In this document: positions 24,072-35,200 of the stretch, one piece after another | How positions within the stretch are numbered: the first letter of the stretch is position 1 | Layout of the letters: the number at the start of each line of letters is the position of its first letter | NCBI GenBank assembly: GCA_030268105.1 | Contig: BSDZ01000013.1 | Location: 4,160,001-4,224,000 of the forward strand | Direction of reading: 5' to 3' | Source: Volvox africanus | Lineage: Eukaryota > Chlorophyta > Chlorophyceae > Chlamydomonadales > Volvocaceae | Length of the DNA: 64,000 nt | Translations under genes and position numbers: made by a program | Notes under the pieces: generated by a model | Databases searched by the model: none | The model's input: only the letters and a program-made list of their open reading frames with translations | Told to the model about the DNA's origin: nothing

Positions 24072-27000
24072 TTACAGCGGCTGCGCTCGCCGTCGTAGAG
24101 CCCCTATGGAGGTAGCTGGTAACGTCAGGCACACCGTGATGACCTGCAATTGGACCTCCAAAAGCCGTCCGTCATCCAATGGCTGCCGTACACGCATCCG
24201 CTCAATGCCCCTAGATTGCAAGAAGATCTGCACATCATGGGAGAGGCGATCCGCCACCCCCGCACTGGGCTGCGGTGATCCCGCCGCCGCCTTGCCGTCT
24301 GCTATGCTGTTACCGCTGCCGCCATCCCTGACAAATGCCGGTGGCTGCGCCGCCGCCACCGGCTGCCAGCTGCCGGGTTTGCCATCGAAACCGACAGCTG
24401 CCGCCACCGCTGCAACGGCGTCCAATCCTGACGGGGAAACAGGCGGGTGATCCTGGCCCTGTCGCTGCTCTTGGTGCTTACGCAGCGTCTGTTGTTGCAG
24501 CATGTGCTGTTTCAGGAGGTCCTCCGGATGCTCGACCGGGTAATTGTGTTGGATTGTGATCGCACTCGACGGCTGTGAACGCACAGCGGAAGATCGCTCG
24601 TGCAACGGCAGCGAGGGCGGCGGCATCAACCTCGTCTCCAGTGACTCACGTGCTGTCAGCGCTGGCGGGACGTGCGCGGTGGCCACCGACTCACGCGGCG
24701 GCAGTGGCAGCTGTGACAGCATGCCACAGCGTGTGCTCGCTGATTCTCGTGCATGCAGCACTGATGGTAATGGCGTCAGACCACCGCCACCAAGACTGCT
24801 AAGACCTTCCTTTCCAATGGAGCGCTGAAACAATAGCATCGGCGTACGGAACGGCTCTGGCGGCGGATCTGAGTGGATGCCGCCACTCGGTACGGGGCCT
24901 GAGCCCGGTCTGGAAGTTGTGTGCGCGCGGCCGGCGCCAGCCTCAACCCCCCGATGTTTCAAGCTGCACCGCACAGCACCCTGCTGAGCATGCTCCAACC
25001 GCAGGAGCTTTGGCGCACGATAAAGGCTCGGAGTTTCGGCGGCGTCTTCGTCCGGGGCACCCGGGACGCGCAGCGACGGCGTGCGTATCAGCTCGAGCGC
25101 CCCTGCCGAGCGCTTGCTGCCGGCGGAGACATTGGTGGAGTTGCCGCCAGTGGCCTCCGGCTCGTCCACACAGCCGGTGAAGGCGCCACTGGAGCGGTAA
25201 GACAACGGCGGCTGGTGCGTGAGGCCGGCGGCGGGCTCCCCATCATCCGACGTAAGGTCCGGCAGGGCGGAAAGACTCGGCTCTCCCAGGCCCAGTGTGG
25301 GCGGTTTCGGAGCATCACCGTCCGGTGCCGGGGACGTGCTGCCGCTGCCCCGATGACCGCCGCCACCACAATCAGTATCATCGCTTCTGCCGACGTGGCC
25401 ACCAATGGCAAAGCAATGACTGAGCAAGAAAAGCCGTCCTGCTGCTGCCGACTCGACGCCCTTAGCACCAGCACCAGCACCAGCTGCACTGGCAATCGGA
25501 GCGCTTGCCTGCTCTTGACGTCGCTGCTGCTCCTGGTAAGGTGTTGCTGACGGGCCGACGTTCCCGCTGCCTTCAGGATGGTGCATAACAGGATCGGCGT
25601 CGCCCGGTGACGCAGCGGCGGCGGTGACGGCGGCAATTTCACCTCGCCTAACGGATGGCTCCTTTTCAACCGCAAGGGCAGCGGCCTTCAACCCTTCCGG
25701 TTCACCCGATGTTGTATCCGCAATCCTATCATACGACTCATCGGCGGCCGCCGGCTCCCCACTTGGCGCCTTCCCATGAGCAACATGCAGCAATGCCTGG
25801 GCATCGCGATTCCAATGCTGCGGTTGCGATGCCCCCCCCGGCACTGCGACTGCCAATGGAGGTGGAGGCACTGAGTCGTGCTGTTTCACCGCACGGCGGG
25901 TGGCGGTGCTCAGCAACGTTTCTAGATCCTCTACCTGGATCCCCCCGGACAGTGCCGCCGCTATTACATTGGTCGCAGCGCCGCTCACATCAGCTCTCTG
26001 CACGTCCTGCTCAGGAAGGACCTCGTGGTCCCAGGGTATCCATCGATCCATCGCAGAGGATGCGACATCCGCCATCCAGCGAGTGACGACAGCCGGCTTA
26101 CCCGGGCACGACTCCGCCGCCACTGCAGACCTTTGTCCGTCCGCCGCCGCGGCCGATCCTTGTCCTTCCGGCGGCACGACGATCGCTGCTTCCCCCGCCG
26201 CGCCGCTGTTGCCAAGCAGATGGGCCCCACCGGACGCACCCACCGCCGTATCGTCATTGGCGACCGAGGAATGGCAATGGACGGGCTGCTGCTGCGAGTG
26301 CGCACTGGGCATTTCGGGCAACACTGTTGACGCGTTCACGAGCGGGGGGCTGGAGCGTGGGGGTGCAGCTCCAGATGTTTCGGTGTGAACTTTTCGTGCT
26401 GCTCCAGATTCATCCCCACCACCATCATCACCGCCCCTGCGGCTGGGCTGTGATCGACAGTTAAGAATGGCTGTGAGGTGATTGCAACTCGCGAGTCCGT
26501 GCGCGGCAATCTCGTTTGCATCAATGTTCGTGCAGCCAAGACCGCAACTGGGTTGAGTCTCCGGGCGGCTGCCATGCTGGCGGGGCTTGTAGTTGCTGAG
26601 CTGCACGCGGAACGGCGGTGAGCCGCCACGATTGTTCTTGCCTTCATCTCCCCCACGCTGCTGCTGCTGCTGTTGCATCGCAAAGTGGGTCGAGGCGCAC
26701 ATCTCCTGCAAGCGCCCCAACAGCCGCGCACCATCATCTGCGTCCGGCCCACTCGTCACAGGACAGGATCCCAAGACCCCAGCCATGGAGACCGCATTAT
26801 TGAGCCCCGCCACAACGCCATTCCCAAGCGCGTTTTCGTGTGTCCATCCCTGACCCCCATGAACCTGGTTGCGGCCCTGGTCCAGCACCCTTTTCGCCTT
26901 TCCCGCGCATAGAGGAGACTCCGTCAACATCACTGACAGCTGCCGCGGGGATGCCGAAGCCTGATTTGTGCCGGGGTTACTGCCACTGGCATCGCCGCCG

Positions 27001-28494
27001 CCACTGCTGCCGTCACAGCACACTTCATAGCCGCTGAGGGCACCGCTCAGACCGCCGCTAGTGCCCCCACTGGTGCCGCCTCCGCCGCCGCCATCAGCGT
27101 CGGAATTGGATCTAGTTGACTGAGTGCTGGTGCCAACTGGTTGGCTGCCGCTGCGTTGCCGACCGCCCCGCATCTGGCGCATGTCGGTAAACGGGCGCCC
27201 CAGTTGCTGCCGAGCAAAAAATCGGAGAACGCGCAAAGTTTAAGTTCATGGTCTCCCATGAGATGATGGCCGGGGTCAAGAGGCAGGCGCTGTGTTAGCC
27301 ATATTGCCCCGCGATTAGGTATACAGCTTTGCATGTGGAAGGGTTCATATTGAAGCGTGGAAGCCAGGGAGCCACTGGGACACGTCCCAGATGTGTTGTA
27401 AACGTAAGTAAAACTAACGGCGGGAGGAAGAGAGAGAAGTTAGATAAGATGAGATGGAGCGTGTTTGACCTTAAAGTTGCCAAATTGCAGCAGGGAGGGC
27501 TGCCCTTCGGTCCACAGGAGAGACCTATACGGTCTATATTGGATACGAACAGACCTGAGTAAAGCTGTAGGCAAATGGTTGACCAGAAAATACGAAAGAA
27601 AGGATGTACGGAAGGGAACTAATAGACCCGGTTATAGAAACACACATACGCGAGTCAGGCTGTAAGCAGGCAGAGCGCGGCATAGCCGCAATCGCCGTCA
27701 AGAAACCCGCGCCCACCTTTTTTGCATTGTAGCGCTGGAAATACTCCCGCAGCTCCTTCTTGCTTCGAAGGCACTTGGCGTGGTCACGGGTAGCCTCCAA
27801 GGAGGGTTTATCCATCCCCCAAGTTCGTTCCGCATGCTCGCGATACCAGCTGCCGTGTGTGATGCGGGAGGATTGCGATAGAGGTGAATTGCGCCGTGGG
27901 ACGAGCAGCAGCGACGGTGGAGAAGGTTCACTTATGTGCTAATATTACTGGGTCCCACATGCCGAGACGCAATCGGAGTGGATGTCAACTTGGTGGAATG
28001 AGAAGCCCTCAGATTTGCAGTTGTGAGAGTGTGCGGAGTGCCTTGCCGGCAGCAACGCGGCACAGCGCTGTATGTGGCAAATGGCACTGCACAGCGAGGC
28101 CGCGCGGAGATTGACATTAAAAATACGGTAAGCGGGAAGGTAGCTAGGCAGACGGTACTGCTAGAGACTGTTACGACAAAGACGAAAGATCTTTTGCAGA
28201 CCACCTGTGATCCAGATGAATATCCCAGGGAGTATTTTTACTTACTCGTCGACTTCCTGCATGCGCGGCCGTCGCCCAAGTCTGTCATACTCGTCTCGCC
28301 ACCTGTAAGCACAGTTTCGCCCGCGCCCACCCATCATTAGATACAGTGCTTCGACGCCATGAAGAGCAATGGTGCGATGAAAGTTCAGGTCCACGAACTT
28401 ACCACGTGTTGAAGCTGTGCCACCAGTTTCTTACATAATTGCGGTAGGAGGCGTTGGGCATCAAGGCGTCAACCAAGGCAAGCTTCGCAGCATA
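24072..28494 (-). CDS. unrecognised protein with a 3.1-kb low-complexity exon (partial model)
   Basis: Three exons chain in phase: 28494-28403, 27849-27717 and 27206-24072, giving about 1119 codons. The acceptors (TTTCAATAG, CGGCAG, CTCGGCAG) and donors (GTAAGT, GTGGGC) are good. The N-terminal 75 residues are compact and charged (NYVRNWWHSFN; LRSKKELREYFQRYN) and look like a folded domain. The large exon encodes Gly/Ser/Ala/Pro-rich sequence with poly-Gln runs, then a short conserved-looking C-terminus (SHDVQIFLQSRGIERMRV). I do not recognise the family. The 5' end is unresolved. A short ORF from ATG 28585 ends at a GTAAGT donor, but that intron would be only 44 bases and one base out of phase. 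The stop may also be bypassed by a CAG/GTCATC donor near 24141. The TAA stop sits inside TGTAA. Confidence 0.55.
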
Positions 28495-28585
28495 CTATTG
28501 AAATGCCCAACAAACTGCACAAATAAATTACTACTTACAACTCCTTGCGGGGCTTTGCACTTTGCGACTGCCCGCTGCGGTCCAT

Positions 28586-29204
28586 TCTGACTCCGCGCGC
28601 GACGATAACCAAAATGCGATTGGGGGCCACTTCAGCCCAAAGAACAGAATCAAAAGTATGACGACGTTTTCTTCCGATCAGTTGTTTAAATAATCAAGCG
28701 GTTTCATTTCTTTTCCTTGATGAGGACGCCGCCCATAATAGCCAGCATTGGCTTCACTGTTATCATTGAAGCATGCTGGATCTGTAGATCAAGGAAAGCT
28801 GTCCTGATTGCCTTAGGAAATTACTGGCTCGCACAAACTGTGAGCAAGCGCGCCCTCTATCATATGGATAGAGAGTGAAATATGCGTACCAAATCTGTTT
28901 CAGTTGAGAGATAGATGGACAAACGTTCACAGAACAGAGCTCTGCCACGCTCCGTATGGTTTCTGTACGTCAAAAACAATGTTCATCAGAGCTTAATGTA
29001 GGATGGAACCATTACAAGGTTGTATTTCAACGGGATTGAATGCTCGTGGTTGAGACCCTCGTGGCGCTCGTGGAGCATTCGCTCCTATACGAGCCCACGC
29101 CAGTTCCAGCTTTCCAGCTTGTCCTCAACTCAGTTGGTAAGGATTTGGTACAATCACACATATTAAAGTTTTCTTCATTCTTCGATAAGATCTGGTAAAA
29201 TCCT
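28586..29204. other. short interval between divergent genes
   Basis: It separates the minus-strand low-complexity gene from the plus-strand membrane-protein gene, so it probably contains both promoters. No motif was identified with confidence. Confidence 0.4.
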
Positions 29205-32200
29205 ATGATTGGCTCCCGACTGTCGCGTCCACCAATGCTCTTCGCGCAGGTGCCGGGCCAGGCACCTCCCGCAGCGCGGTCGCAGATGTTCTTGCAGAAT
29301 CAGCAGCTGCATCTGTCGTACGACATATACCGTGTATCCCGCCGGTGGGTTCGGTAGGCCCTACCTTCAAAGCATCATGAATTTAGGTTACGTGAAAGAA
29401 AATCTCGGTATTATGTTAACATCTTTTATTTTATATTTAGTCTGTTTTATGCGAAAGAGTTGTGGTTTAGAAGCTGAAGTCGATTATCCCCCCTACAGCT
29501 TTTGCAGTCCCCGTCAGACGTCACCGTGCCCCACATGCATGTAGTTTTCCTGGGCCACCTGATCGCCCGTCACCTATGGTCACGACTGAGGTGCTATCGC
29601 CGTTGCCAAATGATTACAAAATACCACGCTCATCACTGAGCAATCCAGCAAAGTCAGCCGTCTATCACCATAATGTCTGCACGCTTTACCACAGCCCCTT
29701 GCTTCGACACGTGTACACGATCACAGAATGTTCCATCAGAAGCTCTTCTGGAGCAGCTGGCCACATGGGCCGGCCTGGGAGCCAGCGGCGGTGGCGGCGT
29801 GGGTGGCGAGGACCCGCGCGGCTCACACTGGGCCTCATCCTTCGCTGGCAGTGGTAGCGCGCTGACGGGCTTCGGTTTGAACCGTGTCGTGCCACTGGAC
29901 CCCCTGGTGAGGCTGGATCCTTGTCATCGGCAGGGCTCAGTCGCTGGTTCTCGTGCCCATTTCATCTGAACGGCACCTTGTCTCACATCACCCGGCCCTT
30001 AGGTCGTCTTCCTGGCGGTGGCGGGGAGTGGCAGTTTAGAGGAACGCACCCTTTCGGCGTTCTGGACCCTGGACAGGTGATGGGGACGTGATTGGAGGAA
30101 AGAGACAGGCTTAGGACGTGGAAAAGGACTTCGAAGGCTTAGAGAGGCAGGACGATGTACTGAGAGGATTATGAAGGGAGGGAGCGGAGGAAAGAGGGAG
30201 CGCTGCCAGCAGCAGGTGGGAGGGAGGGAAGAATGTTTGTATGCCCATATAGGCATGGGTGCATCCATCGTTCCTACAACTCGCTTACTGCAGGGAGGGA
30301 GCGGGCTACCTGACACTGGAGCAGCTGCTGCGACTGAGTGGTTTGCTACTGGCCGTGGCGGCCGCCGGACGTCTCGTCCTGAACCAGCCGCCGCTGCCTC
30401 GCGGCCTCACATCCGAGTCGTCGCTCTTGGGGGTGCGCGGGGGCGCCAGCCCAAACCTTCCCAGCCCCGCTTCCACCATTCCCGGTCAAGCCCTGCGCCC
30501 TCAGCACCACCAGCAGCCTTCACCGCCGGATATGGCTTCGATGGACGCAGGAGGCCTGCCGCGTGGAACTGACGCAATGGCGGCGGCGGCGGCGGCGCTC
30601 CAGCCTCAGCCAACTGTGCCGACGGCGTCCCCCGGGGCGGCGGCGGCAGCCAGCGGCGGCACCGCAGCTGTGGGTGGGGACGGGAGCCGTGCGCTGCTGG
30701 ATTCGGCCCTGACAGGCGCTTTCCACGAGCACTGCCTGCCGGCGGAGGGGCCGGGGGGCCCGCCGGCGCGCTTGACAGGTGAGCGACAGGTGATCGCCGG
30801 TGAATGACGGCGGCTCGGACCCGCGTACACCGAACGTAGGGCAAGGGTAGGAGGACAAGCTCCCGCAGCGCACCGGGCCGAGGGAGGTCTGGTGGTGGCA
30901 GCAGTGCTGCTGGCACCAGCATCCGGGTGTGCGAATGGATGGAGCTGTTTAACTCGCTGCCTGAGCAGGCTTAGCGCAGTCTTAGGGCCCTACCTGCACG
31001 CGATCGCGGGCCCCTTGACATCCATGCATGCATGGGTGGGCAATAATCTAGAACGACCAGCGGTGTACGACATGATGCTGGATTGGAGGGCGACCCAGAA
31101 CCGGACAAAACCAGAAAAGCAGGCTCAGGTCGGTTCCCCGAACCTATTGCTTCACATCTACCTTCGCCGCAGCAGTAGCAGGTAGCGGCCTTCGCCATCT
31201 CCGCACTCCAGGACTGACCCTCCACTGACATCTTCCTCACCCATTTCCCCCCGTCCGCCCCTCCCTCTGCGTTTCCCTTCCTTCCTGGATCCGAAGCTGA
31301 TCGCCTGGTCCTTGTCGTGCAGTCTGCGGCTGAGTACATCACCATGGTTGTCGTACACTGCGCTACAGCCCCGCACGTGCTGTCCGGTGACAGTAGCTAC
31401 GGCCACCATTCTCGTTCCGGTTTCCAGGTACATTACCATCACCACCATCACCATCCCCACATCAGCCGTCGGAGTTTCGGAGCCAGCGGTGCCGCCGCCG
31501 CCATCCACGCTGGTGCACATGCCAAAGCCAGTGCGGGCCAGCTGCCTGCTCGCACCTCCTCACATAGCCAACACAGCCTCCAACACTCCTACCACCACCA
31601 GCGCCACCACAGCTCCCATAGCATTACTCCGGCGATGGGGGGGACCGTGCCGCCGTCTCCACTATCACCACCCACTCGCCTGCAGCGTACTTCGGCTACA
31701 GCTGCAGCAGCGGCGGCAGATGGTGGTGGCGGCAGTAGCAACGGCTACAGCCCCAGTCAACGGCAGTGCGCTGCTCCGTTCCAATGTCCTTTCCAGAATC
31801 CTCACTCTGACGTGCCCATGGACCGCGGCTCAGCCAACCAGCTGTGCGTCGCTGCGGGAAGCGGTGCATCCTACAGCGACGCCGCGCTTAATCTCAAGCT
31901 TAGCTCCAATGCCGTACACTTCCTCGGGGGGAATGGCGTCGCCGCCGCCGCAGTTCCGCCCAACGGTGTAACCACGTCCGTCAGCCGTGCCCCTGCAGCC
32001 TCGGATCTCGTTTCGCAGAGCCCAGATGTGTTGCGTGGGCAATCATCCTTAGTGGCAGTGACAGCGACGACGTCGTCGTCCGCCCGCATCCTGGGGTCCA
32101 AGTTCGCTGCAACGAACGGCGAGGCTGGGCTCCTTGCTACCACAACCCCCGCAACCGTAGTCACATCATGGATGCGGGGATGGACATGGCGAAGGGCCGA

Positions 32201-35200
32201 GCCAGGTGCGCCGTCGCCCCTCGCCGCTGATGGCAATCTCACAACTTATGACGCACCCCAGGGGTCCGGATCATGGCTGGCAGGTAGTTTTTGGGCGGCA
32301 ACGTCGTACATCGGTGGCGCACTTTGGGGTGTGGGTCGGCCCGTGTCGGAAGGGCGGTCAGTGCCCGGGGCGGCCCGCGGAGCCGGAGGGTCGGAAGGGG
32401 CCGCCGACATGTTAGCCCGAGGACCAAACCTGGTAGGGCCGGCTAAAGGCGCAATGGCAGCTCTGAAACCCGGATGTGCAACAAGACCGGGGCTGGCGGG
32501 ACTGACAGAGTCGCCGCTGGCGGCCCTGACTCGTGGGGCGACGGCAGCGGCTCCAAGCGTCGCCGCCGCCGCTGTTCCTGTGTCCGCATCGACCCGTGGG
32601 TCTCCGCTGGGCCGCGTCTGCGAACACACTGACATGTCGGACATCCCTGAACGGCAATCTAAGGTACGACATACCAGTGCCGCTTCACCTGCAGCCGCCG
32701 TTGGCAACGTCACTGCAAGCTCCGTTGGTATGGGTCGTCTCAGTGCTAGCAATCCGCTTGCTGGCGTGCCGGGGCCACCCGCAGAAGGCGGCAGCACCAG
32801 CGGGGTTAGAAAGCCAACAGATTCAGGCGCAGGAACCCTTAGCAGCGGTGCCGGCGGAGGTGGCCTCGATGTGGGGCGGGCGGCTGCCGTCGACATGTCA
32901 TCCTTGCTCGCTACAGACGCAGGGCCGGCATTGCTGGCGGCTTTGACGGAGGCGGAAAAGCCTGCGCTGGGCGGAGGCCACGGAAGTGCTGGCGGCAGCG
33001 GCGGTGGAGCCGGCGGAGGCGGCGGTACTGCCGAGGTTGTCGGCGGAGGTGGGGGAGGCGGCAGCAGTGGTGTGACCTCCCCGAACCGCACTGTCAGCGG
33101 ATTGCTAACGAAATGGCGACGAGCGTCTAAGTCCGTTGCGCCAACTGGTGGGTTCTAACCGCTAGCAGCTCGAAGCGGGGGGCCAGAAGCAAGCCAAACC
33201 AGGGCAAAGGAGTGTGAAGGGGGGGGGGACGGGCGGCATGGAGGAAAGGGCGGCCTCTATAGGGTCTGGAGGTTGTTCGAGCAAGTATGAACAACATGGG
33301 GTTGAATGCAGCCCGAAGCATGTACGTATGATGCTGCGTACTAAGAATGTGCTGCGTCGTCCTCCACCTTTGCTCAAGTCGCTTCAGTCCTTAGGACAGC
33401 AGCAAAGACCGAGAATGGCAAGACAATTCGCTGGGGTGGCATTTTCGACATAGTTCGTTCGGTTGAGGTGAAAATGGTGACGAAGAGGAGATCTTCCTCC
33501 TGGATATCCCAGTCGTCTAGTCCTAGTAGTAGAAGTGCGAAACCGCAGCTCCATGCTAAAACCCAGCTCACTATTCATATGCAGGTGACGTGCAGGGCAG
33601 TCCAGGGCAGGTCACTGCCGCAGGGACGCCCGCGATGCAGTCCGCTGGCGGCGCCGGCAGCGGTGGTGTAGCGGTGGAGCAGAACCAAGGACGTGACGGC
33701 GCCGTGGTTGATGACGGGTGCGGTTCGGGACGGGGCAGCAGGGCGGGAGGGCGGGGGGCCAGCGGGGCTGGGGGAGGGGCAGCGGGGCGGTGAGACAACG
33801 GGCCAGCAAGGGGTGGACAACGGGCCAGCGGGGGGGGCCCAGCGGGGCAGCGGGGCGTGGGAATAGCGGTTTAAGGCCAGAAATGCTCAGTCTACATGGC
33901 GGGTGATGGTGGCCGAGCTGAGGCACTTGACAGAAGGCATCTTTCGCTGCGGAGTAGGTCACATATACCTCCACCTGCTCCTGCTCTAGTCGCAGCTTCC
34001 CTGGCGGTTGCCAGTCGAAATACGAGTCGGCCTAAAACCCAACCCTGATTCCTATAATCCTATAATCCTGATTCCTTAGCGGCGGTGCCTGTTTGTATCA
34101 CTGCTGGTAGTTGCAATGAAACCCTGAATCGGACCGCTGTTGCATCCTCGCCCTGGTTTATCTTTAATTTCGGTGAGTGCACTTTATAAGCTTTGTACCT
34201 AGGCTAGGCCGCTTCGGAAAACGGAAACGTGTCTGTCTGTCCGTCTGTCTGTCCGTCTGTGTTCCTCGTCTGGAAAACAGGTCCAATGGAGGGGCCCGGC
34301 GGAGGACGCACGTCGGCGGAGGCACTGGCGGCAGTGACGGCAGCGTACACGGCGGCGCCGCTGGGGCACTGCAGCGTGGCCCTGGTCTGGATGCCCACTT
34401 GGTGTTCAGCTCTCTGGCCCACGCATCCCACTCAATAGAGGAGGCGGCGTCACGAGCGGAGTTGGCGGCCAAGGTCGAGGCGGCCGCCGCCGCCACACGT
34501 GGCGGCGCAGCGGCCGCCACCGCCGGTGGCGCTGGAGGCATCGCCGGCGGCCGTGAGGCCACGACGGCGCCAGCAGGCACTGCCGGCGGCTCTGGAGGCG
34601 GTGGCGGCGGCACGGTCTTACCGCCGTTGCAGCGCGCCATCCGCAGCAGCGTCCAGCAGGCGGGAGTTAAGTTGTTCCTGCATTGCGGGATGTGTTTGCT
34701 GGCCATCATTGCGTTGCTGCTGCTGGACGCGGCGTTGGTAGCATGGATTTATCTGGATCGCAAGCAAAGGTACGACCCGGAGGATACAGATGGCTGCATC
34801 AGCGCCTGCGCTGTCTTACCAGCAATAACAGAGCTGTCAGCTTGCTGCTGTGCTGCAATTGTAGCCGGATTCAAAAGAGATTTCGATGCGTCGCTCCGGG
34901 GGGGCCCGTGAGCGGGGCGGGGTGCGGTGGGATCTGCTACCAGATGTGCATGTCCCAAGACACCAGACCTCGCCCCCTCCCCTGGAGCTGCTGCACGGGG
35001 GATATCACCTCACCCTCATCAATCAACACACACACACACACACACCCCGAGCAACCCGCAGACCCTCTAAGTTACAAATAAATGTACTAATTTATTTTTT
35101 GCGCTCCCTGGATATCAATATAGCTAATGATTGTTTTGAGTGTATCGAAATACTGGAAATGGAAACCGCAGCTAGTCCAGCTTGTGGCCGCGCTTCTGTA

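Noticed and set aside
27717..27849. Resemblance of LRSKKELREYF to the end of methyl-CpG-binding domains
   Set aside because: Only the RSKxEl-like string matches. The rest of the domain pattern is missing, so no function is claimed.
28023..28340. Plus-strand ORF of 105 codons with exon-like borders
   Set aside because: It lies opposite an intron of the minus-strand gene and contains two conflicting splice options. No homology was recognised.
33148..33158. TAA stop after the 608-codon exon as the end of a separate gene
   Set aside because: A GTGGGT donor just before it joins in phase to 33585, and all later exons also chain in phase. The alternative is kept as a refutation test.
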